NCBI GenBank assembly: GCA_964369605.1
Contig: CAYJFD010000029.1
Location: 1-27,055 of the forward strand
DNA from: CAYJFD01 sp964369605
GTDB lineage: Bacteria > Bacteroidota > Bacteroidia > Bacteroidales > UBA932
Length of the DNA: 27,055 nucleotides
Direction: 5' to 3'
Shown: positions 16,449 to 24,256 of the stretch, one piece after another
Numbering within the stretch: the stretch's first letter is position 1
Layout: every line of letters begins with the position of its first letter
Translations under genes and position numbers: made by a program
The notes under the pieces: generated by a model
What the model was told of the DNA's origin: nothing
The model's input: the letters and a program-made list of their open reading frames with translations, nothing else
Databases searched by the model: none

Positions 16449-16495
16449 ACCCGTCGGCAAAATCACGTCCTAAGAGCATAATTTGCCGACGGGTG
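16448..16495. repeat. Perfect 14-bp inverted repeat with 20-nt loop
   Basis: CACCCGTCGGCAAA (16448-16461) and TTTGCCGACGGGTG (16482-16495) are perfect reverse complements with a 20-nt spacer. There is no T-tract after the stem, so it is not a terminator. The arms are GC-rich against an AT-rich background. It could be a REP-like or MITE-like element, or a protein-binding site; its family is not recognised. Confidence 0.85.
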
Positions 16496-16593
16496 GCCTA
16501 TTTTGGGGTGAAAAGTGGTGGTCCGTCGGAGTTTTCGCTGTCTGAGAACGTATTTTGCCAACGGGTGGAATAGGGAGAAAGGGAAAGGGAAAG
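16450..16593 (+). repeat. Two imperfect tandem repeat units, 72-nt period
   Basis: CCGTCGG occurs at 16451 and 16523, and TTTGCC(G/A)ACGGGTGG at 16482 and 16554; both pairs are offset by exactly 72 nt. The units therefore align without gaps. The second copy has a decayed palindrome (CCGTCGG against CCAACGG, one mismatch), and the sides after each GGGTGG diverge. Unit limits beyond about 16568 are uncertain. Confidence 0.75.
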
Positions 16594-16595
16594 GG
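16573..16595 (+). other. Four GGG runs (possible G-quadruplex)
   Basis: GGG triplets occur at 16573, 16581, 16587 and 16593 with short A-rich spacers of 5, 3 and 3 nt, which meets the usual pattern for a three-layer G-quadruplex on the + strand. It lies just outside the susCD terminator. It may simply be a short GGGAAA slippage repeat. Confidence 0.5.
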
Positions 16596-16598
16596 AAT

Positions 16599-16627
16599 AA
16601 AAAAAGCAGCTCGTCTGAGCTGCTTTT
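16599..16627 (-). terminator. susCD terminator
   Basis: AAAAGCAGCTC (16602-16612) pairs with GAGCTGCTTTT (16617-16627) around loop GTCT. Read on the - strand it ends in T7 (16599-16605), 19 nt after the susD stop. It could also work weakly on the + strand. Confidence 0.9.
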
Positions 16628-16646
16628 ATATTTAGTTATTTTATGA

Positions 16647-18146
16647 CTACCAACCTGGGTTCTGAACTAATGAATAGTTAGAACTCTGGATATCACTTAA
16701 TGGAATACCCCAAGTTAATTTTGCATATCCTGGATTGACTTCGATTTCGTTGAAACGCTCACCTTCTGTAATCATCGTAATATTCTGAGGAATTCTGTAG
16801 TAGAAACCATCATTCCAACGCTTTAAGTTATCGATAACGTAACCTTCTCCGATCATTTCTCTCTTCCACTCAAGCTTAATAGCATCCATATCTACTAATG
16901 TAGAAACTGTAGCTCCTCTAGCTGCTTGAAGATCTTGTAAGTAAGTTTCGTCAGACTTATTAAGCATAAGCTGTGACTCAGCTGCAATAAGATACATCTC
17001 TGCTATTCTGAATACTTTTGGCTTGTGCTTATAACTACGATTGTTCTCATCGATATCAAATTCTGGGTTACCAGCAAACTTAGTCATAAGAGTTAATGTT
17101 CCTGTTTGATCTGCTGCTGTTACTGAAAGCTGTTCAGTCCATACTGCTTTTCTTAGGTCATCTGCCTCGTAAAGATCAGCAAAAGCTTGAGTAGGAATGA
17201 ATGTTGGCTTATAAGTTTTAGTACCACTATCATAGCCTAAGAAAATGCTAAAGGTATTAGCTCCTTCGTCAAAGCTAGTGAAAAGCTGTAAAATACACTC
17301 ATCTCCTGAATCATTCTTCCACTCAGAGATCATCTTATCCTCAGTGTTATTAAGAGGGTAAGTACCTGACTGAATAAGAGTATCTGCATAAGCTAATGCC
17401 TTTGTATAGTCTCCCATATAGAAGTTAACCTTTGCCATAAGTGCTCTTACTGCATCTGATGTAGGTCTTTCAGCTCCTTTTTCACCTTTTACATCAGCTA
17501 ATAATACTTTTGCTGAATCAAGGTCCTTAAGGATTTGAGTGAACGTTTCTTCTAATGTAGATCTTACTGGACGAATTTGTGTAACATCCACTTCTAGAAT
17601 TAGAGGTAGTCCCATTCCTTTCTCAGTAATGTTTGATCCTTCATAAGGAATAGTATATCTACGTGCTAAATTAAAATAAGCATCAGCTCTGTATAAATAT
17701 GCTGTTCCCTGCCATTCTCTTAAGTCTTCCATCTCTGATTTAGCATCTGCTTCAGATGTAGGCTTAACTTGATATGACCAGTTAATGAAGTTATTCGAAT
17801 TCTGAATAATTCCAGTATAGTAAGACTGCCATACACCGGTGATATCACTATCTGATGACTTGAAATTCTCATCCATTTGGTGAGGGTATGCGTAGTTATT
17901 TCCATAACCTAGAGATGCATTGAACATGTCTCCTTGAATTTCCTCAATAAATGCAAAAGCACCATATTTTGTAGCTCTATAATAAGTATGCAGACCTATA
18001 TAATACTTTTCTGCATCACTCATTGTTGTAAAGCCATTATTAGAAATATTCGTAGATGGGTAAAGGTTCATTTCACATGAACTGAAAAACAGAGCGAATA
18101 CTCCAAGGCTTAATATTGATTTTTTTAGTAATTTCTTCATTTTCAT
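16647..18146 (-). CDS. SusD/RagB-family outer-membrane lipoprotein
   Basis: SusD-type proteins are surface lipoproteins that cap a SusC transporter and bind the incoming substrate. The 499-aa protein has a lipoprotein signal (hydrophobic run, then FFSSC) with lipid-carrying Cys24. The N-terminal SusD-like region contains TPR-type helices such as GTAYLYRADAYFNLARRY and ALMAKVNFYMGDYTKALAYAD. The C-terminal part contains FRIAEMYLIAAESQLML and ends with GIPLSDIQSSNYSLVQNPGW, a typical family ending. It starts 6 nt after susC stops, so the pair is co-expressed. The substrate cannot be read from the sequence: no glycoside hydrolase, peptidase or regulator gene is adjacent. Confidence 0.95.
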   Translation of the reverse strand: MKMKKLLKKSILSLGVFALFFSSCEMNLYPSTNISNNGFTTMSDAEKYYIGLHTYYRATKYGAFAFIEEIQGDMFNASLGYGNNYAYPHQMDENFKSSDSDITGVWQSYYTGIIQNSNNFINWSYQVKPTSEADAKSEMEDLREWQGTAYLYRADAYFNLARRYTIPYEGSNITEKGMGLPLILEVDVTQIRPVRSTLEETFTQILKDLDSAKVLLADVKGEKGAERPTSDAVRALMAKVNFYMGDYTKALAYADTLIQSGTYPLNNTEDKMISEWKNDSGDECILQLFTSFDEGANTFSIFLGYDSGTKTYKPTFIPTQAFADLYEADDLRKAVWTEQLSVTAADQTGTLTLMTKFAGNPEFDIDENNRSYKHKPKVFRIAEMYLIAAESQLMLNKSDETYLQDLQAARGATVSTLVDMDAIKLEWKREMIGEGYVIDNLKRWNDGFYYRIPQNITMITEGERFNEIEVNPGYAKLTWGIPLSDIQSSNYSLVQNPGW

Positions 18147-18152
18147 TAATTA

Positions 18153-21149
18153 TTAGAATGTGAATTCAAGTCCTAACTGAAACTGTCTAGTATTAGCCAC
18201 TTTTCCAAGTGTTAAGTTTTGGTCAACCTCTGGGTCCATTCCTTTGAAATCCTTATTCTTGAATGTTAAGATATTTCTACCAGAGAAGTAAATTTTAGCT
18301 CCTTTAAGAGACTTACTTCCTCTTAAATATTTGTTAGGTAAAGTATAAGAAACTGTTAAGTTCTTTAAACGTAAGAATGAAGCATTCTCTACTAAGTGTG
18401 TATCGAACTGCATAATAGGCTCCTTTGTCCAGTCTGGATACTCAACATTATCACCTGGCTCTTTCCAGTAGTCAAGGATATTAGCTGATTGGTTTTGATC
18501 TCTAAATGCAAATGGATTCTCTGTGAAGAAACGGTCATTTGATAATAGATTTTTACCTACTGAGTAAGAGAAGTCCGCCTGAAGACCAAATCCTTTCCAC
18601 ATACCACTGATACTGAAACCTCCAGCTATAGGAGCATACATTCTCATACCTGTATTCTGTGTTAATTTATCTTCGTCATACACCTCTGTCACCTTGTTTG
18701 GATCCATTTGTGTATTATCGATGTTCGCTTCTGGTAAATACCACTGCTGGTTACCTGTCTCAGGATTAACTCCTGCATAGATAGGCCAGTAGTGCATTAC
18801 AGGCTTTCCTACTACATAGGCAACACCTGTTCCAGGAACTTGCCATCTTGTCTTACCATCAAATAACTGAGTAATTTTCTCAGTGTTGTAGTTAAAGTTA
18901 GCATTAACACCTAAGTAGTAATCTCTGCCTCTTAATAGATCAACATTTACTGAAAGGTCAACACCATTATTCTCTAATGAACCTACGTTTCTTCTGATAG
19001 TTGTAAAACCAGTAGTTGAAGCAACTGGAACGTCCATTAACATATCATTAGTTACTCTATTATAGTATTCTACACTAACTGTGAATCTATCATAGAAACG
19101 AGCCGAAAGACCGATAGTAAGTTTTGACTGAATCTCCCACTTAAGGTCAGAGTTTCCTGCAGAAGCTATTCCGAAACCATTCTCAGAATCATAAGCTGAT
19201 GTACTTCCGATTAATGATTGATACTCGTAGTCAGAGATAGCTGCATTACCTTGTGTACCATAAGAAGCCTTAAAGTTAAGAGCATCTAACCAACTAATTG
19301 ATCTGAAATAACTCTCGTTCTTTAGGTTCCACATACCTCCTACTGCCCAGAAAGTTGCACTTTTATGATCAGGTGAGAATCTTGAAGAAGAGTCATTACG
19401 AACAGAAACATCAAAGAATAATCTGTTGTCGTAAGCATAGTCCGCTCTACCAAAATAAGATAGGAAGTTAGAATAAGTATCTGTAGAACTTACAGAGTAA
19501 GTACTTTGAATACCATTATTAAGGTGCATTAATCTTGGATCTGTCTGTCCATTAGAACCTCCGCTGAATGCATTATAACCATAAGAGATACCCTCCTGTC
19601 CAACAAGTGCAGTAAAGCTATGTTTTTGTCCTACTGTAAATCTATACTCTAAAGTATTAGTGATAGAAGTGATAGAATTATGTGTAAAGTTTTGTCTTGA
19701 AGTACCTGAGCCAGTAAATGGTCCAACAGGGAGAGCCTTGTAGTCGTAATTTGTAATACGCTTATCCATACCTGGAACAACACGTAATTTTAAATTTCTA
19801 ATTGGCTCGAATTCAGCATAACCAGAAAGGTTAACATTATAACCCTTAGTTACTTGAGGCTGGATATCTGTAAGGTAGTAAGGATTCCACATTCCTAGTA
19901 GAGGAATCTGATGAGGCTCGCTACCATCGGCTAAGTATGGAGAATAGTAAGGCTGAAGTAAATACGAAAGACCTCCGTATTGATTATTAGTATCATAGAA
20001 ACCATTTGTAGCTCTTTCATCATAAGCTAACTGAACATTTGCTCCTAATCTAAACCAGCTATTAACTCTTGAGTCAATATTTGATCTGAATCCATAACGT
20101 GAGTAGAAAGTTGCTGGCGCAGTTCCTGTCTCATCATAAATAGATCCTGAAACATAGTAAGTCGTTCTATCACTACCTCCTGAAATAGAGATGTCAGCCT
20201 GGTAAATAGGACGATTATTTTTCTGTAAATATCTAGTCCACTCGAAGTTATTAAAGTCTCCATTTGCTTGTGTCATATTTGCATTAACAAGTGACTCCTT
20301 TAATAAATTTAACGAATTAGTACTTCTAATACCTGAAGTTTCCCAGAAACCCCAAAGCTGTTCTGTACTCATCATATTATCATAGAAATCCCAAGTAGCT
20401 AATGAAGAAACTCCATACTGACCACGAACTGTGATCTTTGAGTCTCCTGCTCTACCACGCTTAGACGTTACATAGATAACACCATTTGCAGCACGAGAAC
20501 CGTAGATCGAAGTCGCTGAAGCGTCTTTTAGTACAGACATAGTCTCGATATCATTTGGATTCATCGAACGAATAGTTGTAGCCTCTACTGCTACCCCGTC
20601 AAGGATATAAAGAGGTGCACTAGATGCTGTGATAGATCCGATACCGTGTAGTCTGATACTCTGAAGCTCTCCTGGGTCTCCAGAAGATGTGTAAATTTGT
20701 AGTCCTGGTACTTGTCCTTGTAACGATTCAAATGCACTCGCTTGTGGACGAGCCTCAAGTGTCTTTGCTGATACTTTTGAAATCGAACCAACTGTAGTTC
20801 CTACTTTTCTAGCAGAACCATAGCCGACAACGACAGTCTCTTCTAGTACTTCTGAATCTGGCGCAATAGATACGTTAAGCTCTTTGCGACCTCTTACTGC
20901 TACTTCTAAGTTTTTGTAGCCAATGAATGAAAAGATAAGAGTAGCATCTGAAGGTGCGGTGATTGAATAAGTTCCATCGTCTAATGTTGATGTTCCTGTC
21001 ATCGTTCCTTTTACCTGGATAGAGGCGAAAGGTACAACTTCTCCTGTACTTTCATCAGTAACAGTACCTGTTATATTAATATCTTGAGCAAATACTGCTG
21101 AAGACATTAACACAAGAAGTCCTGCTAAGAATAATCTGATTTGTTTCAT
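18153..21149 (-). CDS. SusC/RagA-family TonB-dependent transporter
   Basis: SusC proteins are outer-membrane barrels that import glycans or peptides using TonB energy. The 998-aa protein has a signal peptide cut after Ala21 (VFA-QD), and a carboxypeptidase-regulatory-like domain (about 24-97, GTVTDESTGEVVPFASI). A TonB-box-like EETVVVGYG follows at about 103-111, then a plug with LYILDGVAV and KDASATSIYGSRAANGVIYVTSKRG. The long beta-barrel ends in aromatic FQLGLEFTF. It lacks the extra N-terminal signalling domain of anti-sigma-linked SusC proteins, and no ECF sigma/anti-sigma pair is adjacent. It has its own promoter downstream of hppA, and susD follows 6 nt after its stop. Confidence 0.96.
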   Translation of the reverse strand: MKQIRLFLAGLLVLMSSAVFAQDINITGTVTDESTGEVVPFASIQVKGTMTGTSTLDDGTYSITAPSDATLIFSFIGYKNLEVAVRGRKELNVSIAPDSEVLEETVVVGYGSARKVGTTVGSISKVSAKTLEARPQASAFESLQGQVPGLQIYTSSGDPGELQSIRLHGIGSITASSAPLYILDGVAVEATTIRSMNPNDIETMSVLKDASATSIYGSRAANGVIYVTSKRGRAGDSKITVRGQYGVSSLATWDFYDNMMSTEQLWGFWETSGIRSTNSLNLLKESLVNANMTQANGDFNNFEWTRYLQKNNRPIYQADISISGGSDRTTYYVSGSIYDETGTAPATFYSRYGFRSNIDSRVNSWFRLGANVQLAYDERATNGFYDTNNQYGGLSYLLQPYYSPYLADGSEPHQIPLLGMWNPYYLTDIQPQVTKGYNVNLSGYAEFEPIRNLKLRVVPGMDKRITNYDYKALPVGPFTGSGTSRQNFTHNSITSITNTLEYRFTVGQKHSFTALVGQEGISYGYNAFSGGSNGQTDPRLMHLNNGIQSTYSVSSTDTYSNFLSYFGRADYAYDNRLFFDVSVRNDSSSRFSPDHKSATFWAVGGMWNLKNESYFRSISWLDALNFKASYGTQGNAAISDYEYQSLIGSTSAYDSENGFGIASAGNSDLKWEIQSKLTIGLSARFYDRFTVSVEYYNRVTNDMLMDVPVASTTGFTTIRRNVGSLENNGVDLSVNVDLLRGRDYYLGVNANFNYNTEKITQLFDGKTRWQVPGTGVAYVVGKPVMHYWPIYAGVNPETGNQQWYLPEANIDNTQMDPNKVTEVYDEDKLTQNTGMRMYAPIAGGFSISGMWKGFGLQADFSYSVGKNLLSNDRFFTENPFAFRDQNQSANILDYWKEPGDNVEYPDWTKEPIMQFDTHLVENASFLRLKNLTVSYTLPNKYLRGSKSLKGAKIYFSGRNILTFKNKDFKGMDPEVDQNLTLGKVANTRQFQLGLEFTF

Positions 21150-21210
21150 AAAGATATTCTTTAAGGTTAGTGATTATATTAATTATTTTTTGTTTTATAT
21201 ATCGTATTTA

Positions 21211-21226
21211 TGCACTATATTGTGCA
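21211..21226. promoter_or_regulatory. Operator-like palindrome at the susC start site
   Basis: TGCAC-N6-GTGCA (21211-21215 and 21222-21226) lies at the predicted susC transcription start and overlaps the end of its -7 box by 2 nt. A dimeric regulator bound here would block transcription. No regulator gene is nearby, so this is a candidate only. Confidence 0.45.
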
Positions 21227-21256
21227 AATGTAAATAAAAGCGTCGAGTCCACCAAA
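21225..21256 (-). promoter_or_regulatory. susC promoter (Bacteroidota type)
   Basis: On the - strand, -33 TTTG (21256-21253) and -7 TACATTTG (21232-21225) are separated by 20 nt. Transcription should start near 21218, giving a leader of about 70 nt before the susC ATG. The -33 box begins only 13 nt after the hppA stop codon. Confidence 0.8.
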
Positions 21257-21268
21257 AATATGTTACAA

Positions 21269-23479
21269 TTATAATACACTAAAAGTAATATTTAGTCCAG
21301 CTGTAACTATGGCAACCATACTCATTAATTTTATTAAAATATTTAAAGAAGGGCCCGAAGTATCCTTAAATGGGTCTCCCACAGTATCCCCGACAACGGT
21401 CGCTTTATGTGCCTGCGAACCTACTCCACCTAGGTTTCCCTCTTCAATATACTTTTTTGCGTTATCCCAAGCTCCACCTGAATTAGCCATAAAAATAGCT
21501 AATACAAAACCAGAACTTAATCCTCCCACTAATAGGCCAAGTGTTCCTGCAACTCCCAAGAATACACCGACTAAGATAGGTGTTAGAATAGCTAATACTG
21601 CAGGCAAAATCATTTCGTATTGCGCAGCACGTGTAGAGATGGAAACACATCTCTTATAGTCAGGCTCTGACTTTCCCTCTAGTATTCCCTTTATCTCACG
21701 GAACTGCCTACGCACTTCCACTACCATCTTTTGTGCAGCCCTTCCCACGGCATTCATCGTTAAACCACAGAACACAAAAGACATCATAGCTCCAAGCATA
21801 ATACCGACTAGAAGCTTAGGATTCATTAGATTCACATTAAAATATTCCATCATATCAGGAATAGTCAGCTCATTTATTGGTATTTGCTCCCCTAGAACCA
21901 ATAAATGTTTTTGCCCTAGATGCACAAAAGCTATTTTTATTTCTTCCAAATAGGATGCAAGCAAGGCTAGAGCAGTAAGTGCTGCTGATCCTATTGCAAA
22001 GCCCTTACCTGTTGCAGCTGTGGTATTGCCAAGGGCATCTAGTATATCTGTTCTTTTTCTAACCACTGGATCTAACTCGCTCATCTGCGCATTTCCACCA
22101 GCATTATCTGCTATAGGTCCATAGGCGTCTGTCGCTAGAGTTATTCCTAGGGTAGAGAGCATGCCTACGGCTGCAATACCGATTCCATACAAGCCAAGGC
22201 TAAGATTTTCAGCACTTAACATTCCGTCTATATCAAAGCCAGTAGCACATAAAAATGCTAATACTATCGCTACCGCGATCGTCACTACTGGTATCGCTGT
22301 TGAAATCATACCTAAGCCTACACCTGATATAATAACAGTAGCTGGTCCTGTATCTGAACTCCTAGCTACATTTTGCGTTGGTTTAAAAGAGTGTGAGGTG
22401 TAATACTCTGTCGATTTGCCTATAATTACTCCTGCCAATAATCCGACTATCACTGAGAAGGAAATTCCCATCCAATTTTCTATACCTAATATATATAATA
22501 TACCAAATGTAGAGATAGCTATTAATATAGAACTTACATTTATTCCAAGATTCAACGATCCAAGTAACTGCTTCATTCCTGCTCCTTCCTTTGTTCTTAC
22601 TAGATAAATCCCTATTATAGAAAGAATAATACCTACTGCTGCTATCAACATCGGGGCAAACACAGCACTTAACTGCATCTGTGGATTAATATAAAATGCC
22701 GAAGCTCCGAGTGCTGATGTCGCGAGAATAGAACCACAGTACGATTCATATAAATCAGCTCCCATACCAGCCACATCTCCAACATTGTCTCCAACATTGT
22801 CCGCAATAGTCGCAGGATTACGTGGATCATCTTCAGGAATACCTGCTTCAACCTTACCAACTAGGTCAGCACCTACGTCTGCTGCCTTCGTATATATACC
22901 CCCTCCTACTCTAGCAAATAAAGCCTGAGTCGAAGCACCCATACCAAATGTAAGCATAGTAGTAGTTATAATTACCATCTTCTGCGACTGAGACATCTCA
23001 TCAACAAAAAAGTCCAGTAAAAAATACCAAATTGATATATCCAATAGCCCTAGTCCCACTACGACAAGACCCATTACTGCTCCTGAACGAAATGCGAGCT
23101 TCAATCCACCATTAAGTGAGCGACTTGCTGCATTTGCTGTTCGTGCTGAAGCGTTTGTAGCTGTTTTCATCCCTATATATCCAGCTAATGCGGAGAAAAG
23201 ACCCCCACTTAGAAATGCAAATGGTACCCAAGGGTTCTGTAATTTATAGACATAGGCTAGGATAGCAAAAAAAATGGCCATTAGAATAAATACTATTCCG
23301 ACCACTTTATACTGTTGTTTTAAATAAGCCATAGCACCCTTTCTTACGTGCTTAGCGATTTCTTTCATCTTATCTGTCCCTTCACTCTCAGACATCATCT
23401 GCTTGTAAAATATATAGGCAAATATCAAGGCGCAAAGAGCTGCGAGGGGCACAAGATAGAAAAGTGAGTTTGTGTTCAT
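21269..23479 (-). CDS. hppA: Membrane-bound ion-translocating pyrophosphatase (K+-dependent type)
   Basis: This integral inner-membrane enzyme splits pyrophosphate and pumps Na+ and/or H+. The 736-aa protein has about 16 hydrophobic spans. The substrate site is plain: GIYTKAADVGADLVGK, then NVGDNVGDVAGMGADLYES, later DAYGPIADNAGGNAQMS, and near the end GGAWDNAKKYIE and VGDTVGDPFKDTSGPS. GNTTAATGKG has Ala where K+-independent enzymes have Lys, which marks it as K+-dependent; many Bacteroidota enzymes of this type pump Na+. The ion cannot be settled here. It starts 18 nt after murI stops, so it is likely the last gene of an operon with tlpA-like and murI. No terminator was seen after it. Confidence 0.96.
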   Translation of the reverse strand: MNTNSLFYLVPLAALCALIFAYIFYKQMMSESEGTDKMKEIAKHVRKGAMAYLKQQYKVVGIVFILMAIFFAILAYVYKLQNPWVPFAFLSGGLFSALAGYIGMKTATNASARTANAASRSLNGGLKLAFRSGAVMGLVVVGLGLLDISIWYFLLDFFVDEMSQSQKMVIITTTMLTFGMGASTQALFARVGGGIYTKAADVGADLVGKVEAGIPEDDPRNPATIADNVGDNVGDVAGMGADLYESYCGSILATSALGASAFYINPQMQLSAVFAPMLIAAVGIILSIIGIYLVRTKEGAGMKQLLGSLNLGINVSSILIAISTFGILYILGIENWMGISFSVIVGLLAGVIIGKSTEYYTSHSFKPTQNVARSSDTGPATVIISGVGLGMISTAIPVVTIAVAIVLAFLCATGFDIDGMLSAENLSLGLYGIGIAAVGMLSTLGITLATDAYGPIADNAGGNAQMSELDPVVRKRTDILDALGNTTAATGKGFAIGSAALTALALLASYLEEIKIAFVHLGQKHLLVLGEQIPINELTIPDMMEYFNVNLMNPKLLVGIMLGAMMSFVFCGLTMNAVGRAAQKMVVEVRRQFREIKGILEGKSEPDYKRCVSISTRAAQYEMILPAVLAILTPILVGVFLGVAGTLGLLVGGLSSGFVLAIFMANSGGAWDNAKKYIEEGNLGGVGSQAHKATVVGDTVGDPFKDTSGPSLNILIKLMSMVAIVTAGLNITFSVL

Positions 23480-23480
23480 G

Positions 23481-23501
23481 GGTTTAAGGTTTAAGGGTTA
23501 A
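23481..23501. repeat. Three 7-nt tandem repeats between murI and hppA
   Basis: On the + strand, GGTTTAA, GGTTTAA and GGGTTAA follow one another, filling the murI-hppA gap and running into the murI stop codon (TTA on the + strand). hppA begins 1 nt beyond it. Copy number could vary by slippage, which would change murI-hppA spacing. No function is known. Confidence 0.6.
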
Positions 23502-24256
23502 GGGTGAAAGTATTTGTAATTACCTGCTGTACCTAACAAAATCACCATATTCCTCAATTGGTCACAGTCGCCTGTGGTATAGAAATCTATATTTCCATCC
23601 TCGTCATAGTTAGAGATAAACTTACGAGTCTGGACAGCAACTGCAGGAGCAGGATCAAGAAGTACTACATTCTCGGGAACAATTTTCTGGATAGCATCTT
23701 TTAGAAAAGGATAGTGAGTGCAGCCTAGAACTATAGTGTCTACCTCTTCTTCCAACATAGGCGCGAGACAATCGCGCAATATCAAGTCTAGTTCCGGGGT
23801 ATTCAATTCTAGATTCTCTACCTTCTCCACTAAACCTAGTCCCACCCTCTCAACGACTTTTATCTTATCTGTGAAGCGTTCAATAGTTTGGTGATATTTT
23901 TCTGCATTCAAGGTATTAGCGGTCGCAAGAACTCCTACTTTGCCATTAAGTGAAACAGATGCTGCGGGTTTTACAGCTGGCTCTATACCGACAAAGGGTA
24001 TAGAATATTTTTTTCTTAAAAAAGATATAGCAGCGGCAGTTGCTGTATTACAAGCAACCACCACTACGTCTACACCTTTTTCTATTAAAAAGTTCGTGAT
24101 ATTATCAGCCCTCTCTAGTATAAAATCCGAAGGTTTATCTCCATAAGGACAATGGGCTGAATCAGCGAAATATATAAAATTCTGTTTGGGCATTAAACTT
24201 TTTAATTCCCTTAGGACTGAAAGTCCGCCCAAACCTGAATCAAAAACTCCAATCAT
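23498..24256 (-). CDS. murI: Glutamate racemase
   Basis: MurI turns L-glutamate into D-glutamate for peptidoglycan. The 252-aa protein starts MIGVFDSGLGG, with Asp6-Ser7 at the active site. The two catalytic cysteines are in place: Cys69 in VVACNTATAA and Cys179 in VLGCTHYPF. CPYGDK (36-41) is also conserved. Family length is about 255-285, so it is slightly short but complete. Its ATG directly abuts the TAA of the thioredoxin-like gene (TAAATG), so translation is likely coupled. The stop lies inside a short tandem repeat before hppA. Confidence 0.97.
   Translation of the reverse strand: MIGVFDSGLGGLSVLRELKSLMPKQNFIYFADSAHCPYGDKPSDFILERADNITNFLIEKGVDVVVVACNTATAAAISFLRKKYSIPFVGIEPAVKPAASVSLNGKVGVLATANTLNAEKYHQTIERFTDKIKVVERVGLGLVEKVENLELNTPELDLILRDCLAPMLEEEVDTIVLGCTHYPFLKDAIQKIVPENVVLLDPAPAVAVQTRKFISNYDEDGNIDFYTTGDCDQLRNMVILLGTAGNYKYFHP

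Larger units (their letters stand above)
16395..16598. other. Non-coding gap between convergent hutU and susD
   Basis: No credible coding region is seen here on either strand. The stretch is visibly richer in G and C than the genes on either side, and G-rich on the + strand. It is bounded by the hutU terminator on the left and the susCD terminator on the right. It holds a small hairpin, two tandem copies of a repeat unit containing inverted repeats, and a run of GGG tracts, each listed separately. No TAnnTTTG promoter was found within it. Confidence 0.7.

Noticed and set aside
16448..16495. Intrinsic terminator on either strand
   Set aside because: No T-tract follows the stem on either strand and the loop is 20 nt; proper terminators for both flanking genes are found separately.
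16448..16568. CRISPR array
   Set aside because: Only two degenerate units with similar, not unique, interiors, and no cas genes; period 72 with internal palindromes does not fit repeats and spacers.
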